DNA of 64,000 nucleotides from Fictibacillus marinisediminis (GCF_023149135.1 NZ_JAIWJX010000002.1:744001-808000), one strand, 5' to 3'. Shown: positions 1 through 8,408, numbered from the stretch's first letter. Numbers and translations: made by a program. The notes: generated by a model from the sequence alone, not told the origin.

Positions 1-596
1 ATCCAGTCGTTGATGAGGATAAAGACCATGTGGTTGGCATGGTAAACGTAAAAGAAATATTCTATGACCTGATGTCGGGTGTGGAAAAATCATTGGAGAG
101 TTACTTGCGTCCAATTTTAACCGTGATTGAAACCATACCTATTCAGGAAACCTTAGTGAAGCTTCAGAAACAGCAGGTTCACATGGCCGTCCTAATGGAT
201 GAATATGGGGGAACTGCCGGTCTGCTTACAGTTGAAGATATACTTGAAGAGATCGTCGGGGAGATCAGGGACGAATTCGATACAGATGAAACCCCGATGA
301 TTTTAAAAGTGACCCCCAGAGTTACCGTGCTTGATGGGAAAGTTCTGATTTCTGAAGTGAATGATTTGTATGGCCTTGATATTGATGATTCCGATCTCGA
401 TACGATCGGAGGCTGGATGCTTTCTCAAAACTCCGATATTGTTGAAGGGGATGAGATTGAGTATGAAGGCTTGATCTTCAAAGTAGTGGAAATTGACGGC
501 CACCAGATCAAACGCATTGAGGTTAGTAAAATAGAAATCTCAAAGGATATAGAGGGATCAGTAAAAGCCCCTGAATTAGTTACCGATTTAGAGTAA
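1..596 (+). CDS. CorC/HlyC family (CNNM-type) protein, C-terminal part
   Basis: The reading frame is open from base 3, so this is the 3' end of a gene that begins outside the window. The visible 198 residues begin in the end of a CBS-domain pair (PVVDEDKDHVVGMV, then VHMAVLMDEYGGTAGLLTVEDILEEIVGEI, the usual second CBS motif). They end in a CorC/HlyC C-terminal domain of about 80 residues (ISEVNDLYGLDI, IGGWMLSQ, IEYEGLIFKVVEIDGHQIKRI). Full-length relatives (B. subtilis YhdP, YrkA, YugS, YqhB) carry an N-terminal DUF21 membrane domain and are membrane proteins linked to magnesium or cobalt export. The membrane part is not visible here. A shared hairpin terminator follows the stop. The family call is firm, the exact orthologue is open. 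Confidence 0.9.
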   Translation, partial: PVVDEDKDHVVGMVNVKEIFYDLMSGVEKSLESYLRPILTVIETIPIQETLVKLQKQQVHMAVLMDEYGGTAGLLTVEDILEEIVGEIRDEFDTDETPMILKVTPRVTVLDGKVLISEVNDLYGLDIDDSDLDTIGGWMLSQNSDIVEGDEIEYEGLIFKVVEIDGHQIKRIEVSKIEISKDIEGSVKAPELVTDLE

Positions 597-608
597 CACA
601 TTCATATG

Positions 609-647
609 AAGTGCCCGCTGTCTAAGTAAGATGGCGGGCACTTTTTT
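609..647. terminator. Bidirectional rho-independent terminator
   Basis: An 8-bp GC-rich stem, GTGCCCGC (611-618) with GCGGGCAC (634-641), is followed by a T run on the plus strand and preceded by AA on the other side. It lies between two convergent genes and probably serves both. Confidence 0.85.
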
Positions 648-1242
648 ATGGTTTGGGATTTAAAAATATGGAAATGGAATGGATAAGTGTAAGTGTACTT
701 GTAGCAAATGCCACAGATAAGATGGTGATGAGAGAGTAGAAAAACATGCCCTCGCCCATAAAATATAACCCTGACAAAATAACGGCTGCATCAATAATGA
801 AGATGATGACTCCTACGTTGAGAGAAGAACGTTTAGAAATAAAAAGTGCGAGAAGATCCGTCCCGCCTGTACTTGTTTCGTATCTGAGCATAATGCCGAT
901 ACCCGTGCCAATCAGTAAGCCGCCGGTGATGGCGCTTTCCATAACTGGAAGATGAATAAATCCCTTGAGAGGCAGGAGCAGATCAATAACAAAAGAAGAA
1001 ATGAGCATTCCGTGAATACTGTTGATAAAAGAGCTGCGGTCAAATTTCCAGACCAGAAAATAAATCGGTATGCTCAGAAGAATAATGGTCATGCCTACCT
1101 TAAACCCCCAAACATACTTCAACAGCAGGCCGATACCAATCATGCCGCCATCTAATAAATGAAAGGGCAGGATAAACACATTAATACCGATTCCCATTAA
1201 AAAACTGCCGATGAAAACGGCCGTCATCTTTGCAAGCATCAT
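646..1242 (-). CDS. YitT-family membrane protein, short form (YitE-like)
   Basis: The 198-residue protein is almost entirely hydrophobic, with about six membrane segments. It has the YitT (DUF161) hallmarks: FILPFHLLDGGMIGIGLLLKY after the first helix, GGLLIGTGIGIMLRYETSTGGTDLLAL, and a final helix near residues 160-190. It stops there and lacks the soluble DUF2179 domain that longer family members carry, as in the paralogue at 3660-4544. Two ATG codons are adjacent. GGAGG at 1246-1250 is only 3 nt from the first and 6 nt from the second, so translation may begin at 1239. The molecular function of this family is not established. The gene is convergent with the CorC gene and stands alone. Confidence 0.82.
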   Translation of the reverse strand: MMLAKMTAVFIGSFLMGIGINVFILPFHLLDGGMIGIGLLLKYVWGFKVGMTIILLSIPIYFLVWKFDRSSFINSIHGMLISSFVIDLLLPLKGFIHLPVMESAITGGLLIGTGIGIMLRYETSTGGTDLLALFISKRSSLNVGVIIFIIDAAVILSGLYFMGEGMFFYSLITILSVAFATSTLTLIHSISIFLNPKP

Positions 1243-1317
1243 TTGCCTCCTGTCCCTCTTTTTCCTACTTTATGAAGCGGGACAGGGATCAATTACTGCA
1301 GAAAGACTGACTAAGTG

Positions 1318-1641
1318 TTATTTTTTGGATAAAATGGAATCGAACTCACTAGAGTTTACCGTTTTTATACTAAATTGATTTTTTAGTTCTTCCAATTGAT
1401 TCATCGTTTGTTCAAATTCCTCTTCCTCTTCTTCCATATATCGTTTGAAAAAATAAATGGAGTCATCTTTCGTATTTAAAAGAAGTTTGATCTCAAGTTC
1501 CAATGGCTGTTTTCCTGAATCTTCATCACTGAACAAAATTCCTCCTGGTGATGTTTCCTTTTGGCTGAGATACATTGTACCTTGTGACGTATACGTCTTG
1601 GAGAATTCAAGTATGTCATCAAATGACTCAGCTTGTCTCAT
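1318..1641 (-). CDS. Hypothetical protein, acidic, about 107 aa
   Basis: I do not recognise this protein. The reading frame can begin at 1650, but the ribosome binding site AGAAGGG (1651-1657) touches that ATG. The next in-frame ATG at 1639-1641 sits 9 nt downstream, a normal spacing, so I place the start there (MRQAESFDDILEFSKTY). No signal peptide or membrane segment is visible. The middle has a run of glutamates (MEEEEEEFEQ) in a predicted helix, and the protein ends SILSKK. It is soluble, charged and probably cytoplasmic. It is transcribed away from the small gene at 1828, with about 185 bp between them. A real gene is likely because of the clear RBS and the lack of a better frame. The function is unknown. 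Confidence 0.6.
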   Translation of the reverse strand: MRQAESFDDILEFSKTYTSQGTMYLSQKETSPGGILFSDEDSGKQPLELEIKLLLNTKDDSIYFFKRYMEEEEEEFEQTMNQLEELKNQFSIKTVNSSEFDSILSKK

Positions 1642-1827
1642 TGAACTCATCCCTTCTACAGGTTTATCTATTCATTTTTCCCGCAGCATGAAAAATTTAA
1701 ACAACTGTTTAATCGATAAATATCAGCGGTTGCCCGTGATGTTTGTCCACACCAAAGTACCTTCTCCTGCATTTACTATTAGTACCATCGGTTGGTAATA
1801 AAATCGGTGATGAAAGGAGAGTAAGTC

Positions 1828-2064
1828 ATGGGTTTTGGTTTTGATGGCGGAGACGGTTTTGGCCGCCGCCGGGGAGATACGTTTAGAAGAGAAGCAATTG
1901 CGCTAATTAACGAACGTGTACAAGTAGATACCGTAAACCAGACATTCCGCGGAAGATTGGTTGCAGTTGGCCGGGATGTCATCGTACTGCGTGTAAGAAG
2001 AAACAATTGTACATTCCGCGTTGTTATCCGTATATGCGAGATTGTAGCGATTTTCCCGATCTAA
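1828..2064 (+). CDS. Small DUF2642-like protein, possibly spore-associated
   Basis: The 78-residue protein has a Gly/Arg-rich N-terminus (GFGFDGGDGFGRRRGD). A compact beta-rich domain follows (VQVDTVNQTFRGRLVAVGRDVIVLRV, CTFRVVIRICEIVAIFPI) that resembles DUF2642 / small Sm-like modules of Bacillus spore proteins. AAAGGAGAG lies 6 nt before the ATG. A strong hairpin terminator follows directly, so the gene is monocistronic. Related small proteins in Bacillus are often made during sporulation and found in coat or exosporium fractions. That role here is inference from composition and family resemblance. No recognisable sporulation promoter was established upstream. Confidence 0.7.
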   Translation: MGFGFDGGDGFGRRRGDTFRREAIALINERVQVDTVNQTFRGRLVAVGRDVIVLRVRRNNCTFRVVIRICEIVAIFPI

Positions 2065-2080
2065 CTGGGTTTCGACAGTT

Positions 2081-2112
2081 AAAAAACATCCCCTTTTTCA
2101 GGGATGTTTTTT
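2081..2112 (+). terminator. Rho-independent terminator
   Basis: A perfect 12-bp stem AAAAAACATCCC / GGGATGTTTTTT closes on an 8-nt loop and ends in a T run, 16 nt after the preceding stop codon. Confidence 0.9.
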
Positions 2113-2186
2113 ATTTTTTCTGACGTTTAAAACCGTGTTGTTGCTTTGTTTATCAAAGAAATATATCTAGTTAGCAATTATTAACT

Positions 2187-2216
2187 TTGACAAACATTTT
2201 ATAAAGAATATACAAT
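2187..2216 (+). promoter_or_regulatory. Sigma-A promoter of gltT
   Basis: TTGACA (2187-2192) and TACAAT (2211-2216) are separated by 18 bp and lie about 50 bp before the gltT start. They match the sigma-A consensus at 6/6 and 5/6 positions. Confidence 0.7.
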
Positions 2217-2264
2217 GGGATTATTGTGTTAACGATTACAAAACAACAAGAGGTGATATACATT

Positions 2265-3530
2265 ATGAAAAGAATTGGACTAGCATGGCAGATTCTTATC
2301 GGTTTGATTCTGGGTATCGCGGTCGGAGCTATTTTTTACGGCAACCCTGGAATTGAAAAGTATTTGCAGCCAATTGGAGATATCTTTATCAGGCTCATTA
2401 AGATGATTGTCATTCCGATTGTAGTTTCCAGCCTTATTGTCGGCGTTGCCGGTGTAGGTGATATGAAAAAGCTGGGTAAACTCGGCGGAAAAACTATTCT
2501 TTATTTTGAGATCATTACAACGATTGCCATCGCTGTTGGGTTGTTGGTAGCAAATATCTTTAAGCCTGGTGCAGGCGTAGATATGAAACATTTGAGCAAA
2601 ACAGATATCGGGAGTTATGTAGATACAGCTAAAACAGCTGGTGAACATGGATTTGCGGATACATTCGTTAATATCGTACCTCAAAACGTGTTTGAATCTC
2701 TCGTGCACGGTGATATGCTTGCTATTATTTTCTTCTCGGTAATGTTCGGACTTGGTGTGGCAGCCATTGGTGAAAAAGGTCAGCCGGTTCTGAGATTTTT
2801 CCAAGGTACAGCAGAAGCGATGTTTTACGTGACCAACCAGATCATGAAGTTTGCTCCATTCGGGGTTTTTGCACTGATTGGTGTTACGGTATCCAAGTTT
2901 GGCGTTACATCCTTGATCCCATTAAGCAAGCTTGTTATTCTTGTGTACTTGACTATGGCGTTCTTTGTTATAGTGGTACTCGGGCTCGTTGCAAAAATTG
3001 CGGGTGTTAATATCTTTAATATTTTCAGAATATTAAAAGATGAATTGATCCTTGCGTATTCAACATCCAGCTCAGAAACGGTTCTTCCGAAATTAATGGA
3101 GAAGATGGAGAAGATGGGCTGCCCGAAAGCCATCGCGAGCTTTGTTATCCCAACAGGGTATTCCTTTAACTTAGATGGTTCAACTCTTTATCAGGCTATC
3201 GCGGCATTGTTTATCGCTCAAATGTACGGGATCGACATGCCGATCTCCTCTCAGATCACACTGCTTCTCGTGCTGATGGTAACATCTAAAGGAATCGCAG
3301 GTGTTCCTGGAGTATCGTTCGTCGTCCTCCTTGCTACATTGGGAACAGTTGGCATCCCGGTAGAAGGTTTAGCGTTTATTGCTGGTATCGACCGTATCCT
3401 TGATATGGCAAGAACCGCTGTTAACGTAGTTGGTAACTCTCTCGCTGCGATCATCATGTCCAAGTGGGAAGGCCAATTTGATAATCAAAAAGCTGAAGCG
3501 TATATCAATGAAGTTAAACAAGCATCATAA
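2265..3530 (+). CDS. gltT: Glutamate/aspartate:cation symporter (GltT-type, DAACS family)
   Basis: The 421-residue protein imports dicarboxylic amino acids coupled to Na+ or H+. It shows the DAACS fold: FIRLIKMIVIPIVVSSLIVGVAGVGDMKKLG in TM2-3, the serine-rich re-entrant hairpin YSTSSSETVLPKL (HP1), SFNLDGSTLYQ in TM7, the GIAGVPG segment (HP2), and IDRILDMARTAVNVVGN with the aspartate and arginine that contact substrate in TM8. Its length and N-terminus resemble B. subtilis GltT (429 aa) more than GltP. An upstream in-frame GTG at 2226 exists, but AGAGGTGAT lies just before ATG 2265 and the family starts MKRIGLAWQI, so 2265 is chosen. It has its own promoter and terminator. The family is certain, and the choice of GltT over GltP is probable. 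Confidence 0.92.
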   Translation: MKRIGLAWQILIGLILGIAVGAIFYGNPGIEKYLQPIGDIFIRLIKMIVIPIVVSSLIVGVAGVGDMKKLGKLGGKTILYFEIITTIAIAVGLLVANIFKPGAGVDMKHLSKTDIGSYVDTAKTAGEHGFADTFVNIVPQNVFESLVHGDMLAIIFFSVMFGLGVAAIGEKGQPVLRFFQGTAEAMFYVTNQIMKFAPFGVFALIGVTVSKFGVTSLIPLSKLVILVYLTMAFFVIVVLGLVAKIAGVNIFNIFRILKDELILAYSTSSSETVLPKLMEKMEKMGCPKAIASFVIPTGYSFNLDGSTLYQAIAALFIAQMYGIDMPISSQITLLLVLMVTSKGIAGVPGVSFVVLLATLGTVGIPVEGLAFIAGIDRILDMARTAVNVVGNSLAAIIMSKWEGQFDNQKAEAYINEVKQAS

Positions 3531-3565
3531 AAAGAAGCTCCTGCAAAAGCAGGAGCTTCTTTTTT
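3529..3565 (+). terminator. Rho-independent terminator of gltT
   Basis: A stem of about 15 bp (GAAGCTCCTGC / GCAGGAGCTTC core) with an AAAA loop and a T6 tail begins at the gltT stop codon. Confidence 0.92.
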
Positions 3566-3659
3566 CATTTAATAAGGCTTATTGCTTAAAGTATCAATAA
3601 AAAACTGCTATAATTGAAATATACCATAAGAGAAACTTATTACTAGAGGGGGAGTGCTG

Positions 3660-4544
3660 TTGGAATCACTACAACAACAACAAACGGCTCATAAGAAAAT
3701 TACAAAGACCAATCTTTTAAAAAGGGTAATTTTTATAACCCTGGGGGCATTGCTCGTAGCTACAGGCCTTGAAATTTTCCTCGTTCCCAATCAGATCATT
3801 GATGGGGGAATCGTCGGGATCTCCATTATTTTGTCTCATTTAACAAAGCTGAATCTTGGCTTGTTTCTTGTCGTGTTAAACATCCCATTCTTTTTCCTCG
3901 GTTACAAGCAAATCGGAAAAACCTTCGCCATTTCTACATTATTCGGTGTCATTATCATGTCTATTGGAACATCCTTTCTTCATCCTGTACCCGTTTTAAC
4001 CGATGATCCTTTATTGGCTGCAGTATTCGGCGGTGTTATTTTAGGGGTGGGCGTCGGTATGGTCATCCGTTATGGAGGATCTCTTGATGGAACAGAAATT
4101 TTAGCCATTTTATTCAATACTAAAACACCTTTTTCTGTTGGTGAAGTAGTGATGTTCTTTAACATCTTCATTCTTGCAAGCGCAGGGTTTGTATTTGGAT
4201 GGGACCGTGCTATGTATTCCTTGATCGCCTACTATATCGCTTTTAAGGTCATAGATGTTACCATTGATGGATTTGATCAGTCTAAATCTGTATGGATCAT
4301 CAGTGACGAACATATGAGGATAGGCGAAGCCCTTCTTGCCAGACTTGGCCGTGGTGTAACTTATCTGAATGGGGAAGGCGCTTACTCCAGAGACGATAAA
4401 AAAGTTATTTTTACCGTAATCACCAGGCTGGAAGAAGCGAAACTGAAAAATATCGTCAATGATATTGATCCGACGGCCTTCTTAGCGGTTGGAAATATTC
4501 ATGATGTAAAGGGCGGCAGATTCAAAAAGAAAAATATTCACTGA
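3660..4544 (+). CDS. YitT-family membrane protein with DUF2179 domain
   Basis: This is the long form of the YitT family, about 294 residues. An N-terminal hydrophilic tail is followed by about five to six membrane helices with the family motifs (EIFLVPNQIIDGGIVGISIILSH, GGVILGVGVGMVIRYGGSLDGTEILA). A cytosolic DUF2179 domain follows from about residue 215 (SVWIISDEHMRIGEALLARLGRGVTYLNGEGAYS, KVIFTVITRLEEAKLKNIV). B. subtilis has several paralogues (YitT, YpjC, YvjA, YxkD, YqfU) of unestablished function. The frame opens with GTG at 3654, but the RBS AGAGGGGGAG (3645-3653) touches it. TTG at 3660 has a 6-nt spacing and is the likelier start. A second, truncated paralogue lies at 646-1242. Confidence 0.88.
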   Translation: MESLQQQQTAHKKITKTNLLKRVIFITLGALLVATGLEIFLVPNQIIDGGIVGISIILSHLTKLNLGLFLVVLNIPFFFLGYKQIGKTFAISTLFGVIIMSIGTSFLHPVPVLTDDPLLAAVFGGVILGVGVGMVIRYGGSLDGTEILAILFNTKTPFSVGEVVMFFNIFILASAGFVFGWDRAMYSLIAYYIAFKVIDVTIDGFDQSKSVWIISDEHMRIGEALLARLGRGVTYLNGEGAYSRDDKKVIFTVITRLEEAKLKNIVNDIDPTAFLAVGNIHDVKGGRFKKKNIH

Positions 4545-4606
4545 TACTGTTGTCCAAGGATTGGAATAGGGTATCATTTAAACATGATATATGATTAGAC
4601 AGGGTT

Positions 4607-5983
4607 GTGAAAATAGTGCTTGGAGTAAAACAGGATAAAACCAAAAGAGGATTTTTTTTAACCTCAGTTCAGATCATCGTTCTTTTTTATCTTATTACTG
4701 TCATCATTGCGACAGGTGTATTAAGTTTGCCTGCATTTCACAATCCTGGCGTCTCGGTGACGTTTGTTGATGCTCTGTTTACGGCGGTCAGTGCGGTGAG
4801 TGTCACCGGCCTTTCGGTTGTAACCATACATGAGACCTTCAACTCTGGCGGTGTCATTGCCTTGGCGATGATCGTACAAATCGGCGGTGTCGGCGTGATG
4901 ACGATGGGAACAGCGGTGTGGATATTGCTTGGAAAGAAAATCGGGATGAGAGAGCGGCAATTAATCATGACCGATCAAAACCAGTCCACACTGTCCGGAC
5001 TTGTAAATCTCATGCGACAAATCCTTGGCTTAATTATGATTATTGAGTTCGTTGGTATGGTTCTTTTTACTTTTCTGTTTTTAAAGTACTATCCATCCTG
5101 GAAAGAAGCGTTATACCATGGTTTCTTTTCATCGATTACCGCAACGACCAATGCGGGCTTTGATCTTACGGGCCAGTCCTTAATTCCATTTAAGGATGAT
5201 TATTTCATTCAGCTGCTGACCATGATTTTAATTACAGCTGGTGCTATAGGCTTTCCAGTGCTGATCGAAGTAAAGAATTTTATAGCTGAACGGAAATACA
5301 AGGAACGCTATAACTTTACGCTGTTTACTAAAATTACGACGATTACTTTTTTTATCCTTGTCGTAATGGGGACGGTGGGTATCTATGTGTTTGAAGCAGG
5401 ACATTTTCTTGCCGATAAGACATGGCATGAAACGTTATTCTATTCTCTGTTCCAGTCGGTGACAACGAGGAGCGGCGGGCTCTCGACAATGGATATGAAT
5501 CATTTTTCAACACCCACGAATCTATTTCTGAGCGCAATGATGTTTATCGGCGCTTCGCCGAGCAGTGTAGGGGGCGGGGTCAGGACAACTACCGTTGCCG
5601 TAGCTTTTCTTGCTATATGGTTCTATGCAAAAGGCCGGAATTCAATAAAAGTTTTTGGCCGAGAAGTGATGACGGAAGACGTTCAGAAGTCTTTTATCGT
5701 TTTAATTGTGGCATTTCTGATTTGCAGTGCGGCCTCACTGCTTTTGGCAGTAACCGATCCTCTGCCTATCGAAAAAATTGTGTTTGAAGTATGTTCGGCA
5801 TTTGGGACGACAGGTCTAAGTTTAGGAATTACACCTGACTTGAGTACGGGTGGAAAGATAATCCTTATGGTGCTCATGTTTATCGGAAGGATCGGCGTTC
5901 TTTCCTTCCTATTCATTATCCGCGGAAAGACGGTTGTGGAGCATTTTCATTACCCAAAAGAAAAAATAATCATCGGTCAGTAA
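4607..5983 (+). CDS. ktrD: Potassium uptake channel subunit KtrD
   Basis: This 458-residue protein is the membrane subunit of a Ktr K+ uptake system of the Trk/Ktr/HKT superfamily. It has four M1-P-M2 repeats with selectivity-filter glycines in SVTGLSVV, TTNAGFDLTG, TTRSGGLSTMD and GTTGLSLG. Conserved KtrD-like stretches (IGASPSSVGGGVRTTT, FIGRIGVLSFLFIIRGK) favour KtrD (YkrM) over KtrB (YubG). Ktr channels need a cytosolic RCK partner (KtrC or KtrA) for gating. None is visible nearby, as is also the case for ktrD in B. subtilis. AGGG at 4601-4604 is very close to GTG 4607, so GTG 4616 is an alternative start. A terminator follows, and there is no operon partner. Confidence 0.9.
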   Translation: MKIVLGVKQDKTKRGFFLTSVQIIVLFYLITVIIATGVLSLPAFHNPGVSVTFVDALFTAVSAVSVTGLSVVTIHETFNSGGVIALAMIVQIGGVGVMTMGTAVWILLGKKIGMRERQLIMTDQNQSTLSGLVNLMRQILGLIMIIEFVGMVLFTFLFLKYYPSWKEALYHGFFSSITATTNAGFDLTGQSLIPFKDDYFIQLLTMILITAGAIGFPVLIEVKNFIAERKYKERYNFTLFTKITTITFFILVVMGTVGIYVFEAGHFLADKTWHETLFYSLFQSVTTRSGGLSTMDMNHFSTPTNLFLSAMMFIGASPSSVGGGVRTTTVAVAFLAIWFYAKGRNSIKVFGREVMTEDVQKSFIVLIVAFLICSAASLLLAVTDPLPIEKIVFEVCSAFGTTGLSLGITPDLSTGGKIILMVLMFIGRIGVLSFLFIIRGKTVVEHFHYPKEKIIIGQ

Positions 5984-5994
5984 AAATCAAATAG

Positions 5995-6030
5995 AAAAGA
6001 GGAAGACTAATAAGAGTCCTCCTCTTTTTA
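5995..6030. terminator. Rho-independent terminator between convergent genes
   Basis: An imperfect stem of about 13 bp (AAAAGAGGA-AGACT with AGTC-TCCTCTTTT) and a T-rich tail lie between the ktrD stop and the YkvA-family stop. Confidence 0.8.
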
Positions 6031-6040
6031 TTTTTTTAAG

Positions 6041-6424
6041 TTAATGAATAACTTTGTAGAAGAGCCACCATGCCAGTGCAATCCATATTATGATGACTAA
6101 CACTCCGGAAATCCAATAGGAAGGCTTGCCGGTATGATCAAAGTTGGCTGCTTTTTCTTGGCTATCCATAAGGACCTCAGCTGGAAGCAGCCGGATTGCA
6201 AACCATATTCCAATTGGAAGAAGAATTAAATCATCCAGGTAACCGACTACAGGAATAAAGTCAGGTATTAGATCTATGGGACTGAAAGCATAAGCAATGA
6301 CAATAAGCATCACTATGCGAGCCGGCAAAGGAGTCTTTGGATTCCGATAGGCAAAATACAATACAGCGATATTCTTTTTGAATGATTTCGCAATTTGTTT
6401 CCATTTAACAATGAATAATTTCAA
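6041..6424 (-). CDS. YkvA-family membrane protein (DUF1232)
   Basis: The protein carries the DUF1232 signature AFSPIDLIPDFIPVVGYLDD, a short helical-hairpin module found in many bacterial membrane proteins of unknown function. A C-terminal membrane helix (SGVLVIIIWIALAWWLFYKV) follows. The open frame extends to a TTG at 6460. However, AAGGTG (6431-6436) sits 6 nt before an in-frame TTG at 6422-6424, giving the 127-residue product MKLFIVKWKQIAKSF, which I prefer. It is transcribed divergently from the ChrB_N-domain gene, and the 140 bp between them hold a perfect palindrome. Family assignment is firm. The role is unknown, and an envelope-stress role is only suggested by the neighbours. Confidence 0.85.
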   Translation of the reverse strand: MKLFIVKWKQIAKSFKKNIAVLYFAYRNPKTPLPARIVMLIVIAYAFSPIDLIPDFIPVVGYLDDLILLPIGIWFAIRLLPAEVLMDSQEKAANFDHTGKPSYWISGVLVIIIWIALAWWLFYKVIH

Positions 6425-6493
6425 TTCTTTCACCTTCTTTTTGAAAGATGGGAATATCAAAAGTTTTTCATAATTGAAACATCTGTTGCGATT

Positions 6494-6507
6494 ATTGTTG
6501 CAACAAT
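6494..6507. promoter_or_regulatory. Perfect 14-bp palindrome, candidate operator
   Basis: ATTGTTGCAACAAT is a perfect palindrome in the divergent intergenic region. Half-site-like copies flank it: TGTTGC at 6484-6489 and GCAACA at 6527-6532. It lies about 60 bp upstream of the ChrB_N gene, so it could control both directions. The binding protein is unknown. Confidence 0.5.
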
Positions 6508-6563
6508 TGTTATTTATGTTATTATGGCAACATGCTATCTAAATAATATAAGGTGTGAACCCT

Positions 6564-7115
6564 ATGGAAGAAAACAGGACATGGTATTTGTTTTCATATA
6601 AAGTTCCTGCAGAGCCTTCTACCCTGAGAGTAAGGATCTGGAGGAATCTAAAAGCACTTGGTGTGCTGTATATCCAGCAGTCAGTATGTCTGGTGCCCAA
6701 AACACCCGATATTGAAAATAAGCTGGCTAGATTAAGAACGTTGATTGGTGAGCACCACGGAGAGTCTTTTATGGTTGAAATCGTACAGTTCTCTCATTAC
6801 TCACAGCAAGAACTCATCCAATTGTTTAATGCGCAGAGAGCTATGGAGTATGAGGAACTGCTTGAAAGCTGCAGCCGCTTCTTGCAAAGTATCAAAGACG
6901 AAATCCAAACAGGCCAGGATCAATTTGGCGACATCGAAGAAAATGAAATGGAACTCATGCGCTTGAAAAGGTGGTACAGAAAGATCATGAAGAGAGATTA
7001 TTTCAAACATGAGCTTTCCCTCCATTCTAAAGAATGCCTGAAGAGATGTGAAGAAAAGCTGTATTCTTTTTCAGAAGCAGTCTATGAGCTTGAGGGAGCT
7101 TATCACGGGGAATGA
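6564..7115 (+). CDS. ChrB N-terminal-domain protein (PaaX/Cas2-like fold suspected)
   Basis: The 183-residue protein begins with a domain of the ChrB_N type: WYLFSYKVPAEPSTLRVRIWRNLKALGVLYIQQSVCLVP, then a SFMVEIVQF strand. This domain occurs at the N-terminus of the chromate-resistance regulator ChrB. By pattern it resembles the Cas2-like ferredoxin fold of PaaX-type regulators. The C-terminal half is a charged helical region (residues ~90-180) with a likely coiled coil. The catalytic-type C-terminal domain of full ChrB is absent, and there is no chrA transporter nearby, so a chromate role is doubtful. Start: AAGGTGTG, then ATG 6564. The in-frame GTG 6555 falls inside the RBS. Its stop overlaps the next gene by 4 nt (ATGA), so it heads the operon. 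A regulatory role is inference. Confidence 0.7.
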   Translation: MEENRTWYLFSYKVPAEPSTLRVRIWRNLKALGVLYIQQSVCLVPKTPDIENKLARLRTLIGEHHGESFMVEIVQFSHYSQQELIQLFNAQRAMEYEELLESCSRFLQSIKDEIQTGQDQFGDIEENEMELMRLKRWYRKIMKRDYFKHELSLHSKECLKRCEEKLYSFSEAVYELEGAYHGE

Positions 7116-7828
7116 TGATTGTATTAATTGTTTCTCTCTTATTGCTGCTTTTCCTGTGTTATGGCATCTTGCCAACTGTTTTGATCAGGACGTTCTCGTT
7201 TCGTATTATGAAGTACGGAGATAAGAATTTCAGGATTGCACTGACTTTTGATGATGGACCGCACCCCGTCTACACTGAGAAGCTGCTTGATCTTCTGCGG
7301 TCATACCATGCATCAGCCGCTTTTTTTGTCGTAGGAGAGCGGGCACAAAGGTATCCTCATCTGGTAGAGCGAATGAGTAAAGAAGGACATGCTGTTGGAA
7401 TTCACCATCAGACCCATTCAAACAGCTGGTTTTTACTTCCGCATCGCCTGCGTGAAGAAATATCAGGCTGTGCTCAATCGATAAAAAAAATTACAGGGAA
7501 TGCCCCGATGTATTATCGCCCGCCCTGGGGCCGTTTTAATCTTTTTTCACTTTCTGCTTCAAGGGCGTATAAGACCATTATGTGGTCATCGATTAATGAA
7601 GACTGGAAAGCAGCACAGGGAAAAGAAAAATTGGCAGAACGGCTGAAAAAAGATCTTGGCGGGGGACGGATCTATCTGCTTCATGATAGCGGAGACAATC
7701 CGGGAGCGGATAATGAGGCACCGGCGGTTATGCTTGAAGCTCTGCGTGAATTTCTGGAGTTTGCGCAGCAAAAGGGGTACCGGTTTGTGTCACTTGAAGA
7801 ACTTAAGAAAAACAATGAACGAGGTTAA
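7112..7828 (+). CDS. Membrane-anchored polysaccharide deacetylase (NodB domain)
   Basis: The 238-residue protein has an N-terminal membrane anchor (residues 2-25) and a NodB-type carbohydrate esterase 4 domain facing outward. Motifs are in order: motif 1 TFDDGPHP with the catalytic base and metal aspartate, motif 2 HHQTHSNSW supplying metal histidines, motif 3 RPPWGRF, and the late motif LLHDSG. Enzymes of this class remove acetyl groups from N-acetylglucosamine in peptidoglycan or other surface polymers. The substrate here is not shown. It overlaps the ChrB_N gene by 4 nt and is followed one base after its stop by a DedA gene, so the three are translationally linked in an envelope operon. 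Confidence 0.9.
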   Translation: MMIVLIVSLLLLLFLCYGILPTVLIRTFSFRIMKYGDKNFRIALTFDDGPHPVYTEKLLDLLRSYHASAAFFVVGERAQRYPHLVERMSKEGHAVGIHHQTHSNSWFLLPHRLREEISGCAQSIKKITGNAPMYYRPPWGRFNLFSLSASRAYKTIMWSSINEDWKAAQGKEKLAERLKKDLGGGRIYLLHDSGDNPGADNEAPAVMLEALREFLEFAQQKGYRFVSLEELKKNNERG

Positions 7829-7829
7829 T

Positions 7830-8408
7830 ATGAGTCTAGACAGCGTCATATCTTATTTGCAAAGTTACGGGCATTGGATTATTCTTATCGTTTTGTTTTG
7901 TGGAATCGTAGGTATTCCTGCCCCTGAAGAATCGTTTATGTTTCTGATTGGAGTCCTCGTCGCAAAAGGCCATTTTGCATTTGGGACCAGTCTTCTTTAT
8001 GCTTTTTTCGGAACGTTTGCAGGGATGCTCGTTTCCTACTGGATCGGCAGAAAGCTCGGTCTGCCTTTTATTGAACGGTACGGAAAATATATAAAAATAA
8101 CACCGGATCGATGGAAAGTGGTCGAGGGACGGTTTCATCGGCATGCGCAGACGACTGTTTTATTTGGTTTCTATCTGCCTGGACTACGCCAGCTTGCTCC
8201 TTATATTGCGGGAATCAGCCGATACTCCTTTTATCGTTACGTCCTGCTTTCGCTCATTGGGAGTGCATTATGGACAACGACCTTTGTCAGCATAGGCTAT
8301 TTTTTTGGTGATCAGATTAAATTGAAGTACCTGCCATGGATTGCTGCAGCGGCTTTGCTCTTATTTTTGTTAACAGTATTTAGAAAGAGATTTGCAAACA
8401 GGATTTAG
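7830..8408 (+). CDS. DedA-family membrane protein (first copy)
   Basis: The 192-residue protein has four to five membrane segments and the DedA signature elements GIVGIPAPEESFMFLIGVLVAKG near the N-terminus and GFYLPGLRQLAPYIAGISRYSFYRY in the middle, with the conserved FxPGxR-type arginine. DedA proteins are now linked to lipid-carrier flipping (undecaprenyl phosphate, phosphatidylethanolamine) and to envelope integrity. GAGGT lies 5 nt before ATG 7830. An ATG 15 nt upstream is possible but has no good RBS and would overlap the previous gene. It sits between the polysaccharide deacetylase and a glycosyltransferase. A second DedA gene ends the same gene run at 10660-11295, sharing only the family pattern. 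Confidence 0.9.
   Translation: MSLDSVISYLQSYGHWIILIVLFCGIVGIPAPEESFMFLIGVLVAKGHFAFGTSLLYAFFGTFAGMLVSYWIGRKLGLPFIERYGKYIKITPDRWKVVEGRFHRHAQTTVLFGFYLPGLRQLAPYIAGISRYSFYRYVLLSLIGSALWTTTFVSIGYFFGDQIKLKYLPWIAAAALLLFLLTVFRKRFANRI

Noticed and set aside
4607..5983. KtrB rather than KtrD
   Set aside because: The filter-flanking motifs (PSSVGGG, TTRSGGL) and the lack of a ktrA neighbour fit KtrD better.
6564..7115. Chromate-resistance protein ChrB
   Set aside because: Only the N-terminal domain is present and no ChrA transporter is nearby, so the domain name is used without the chromate function.
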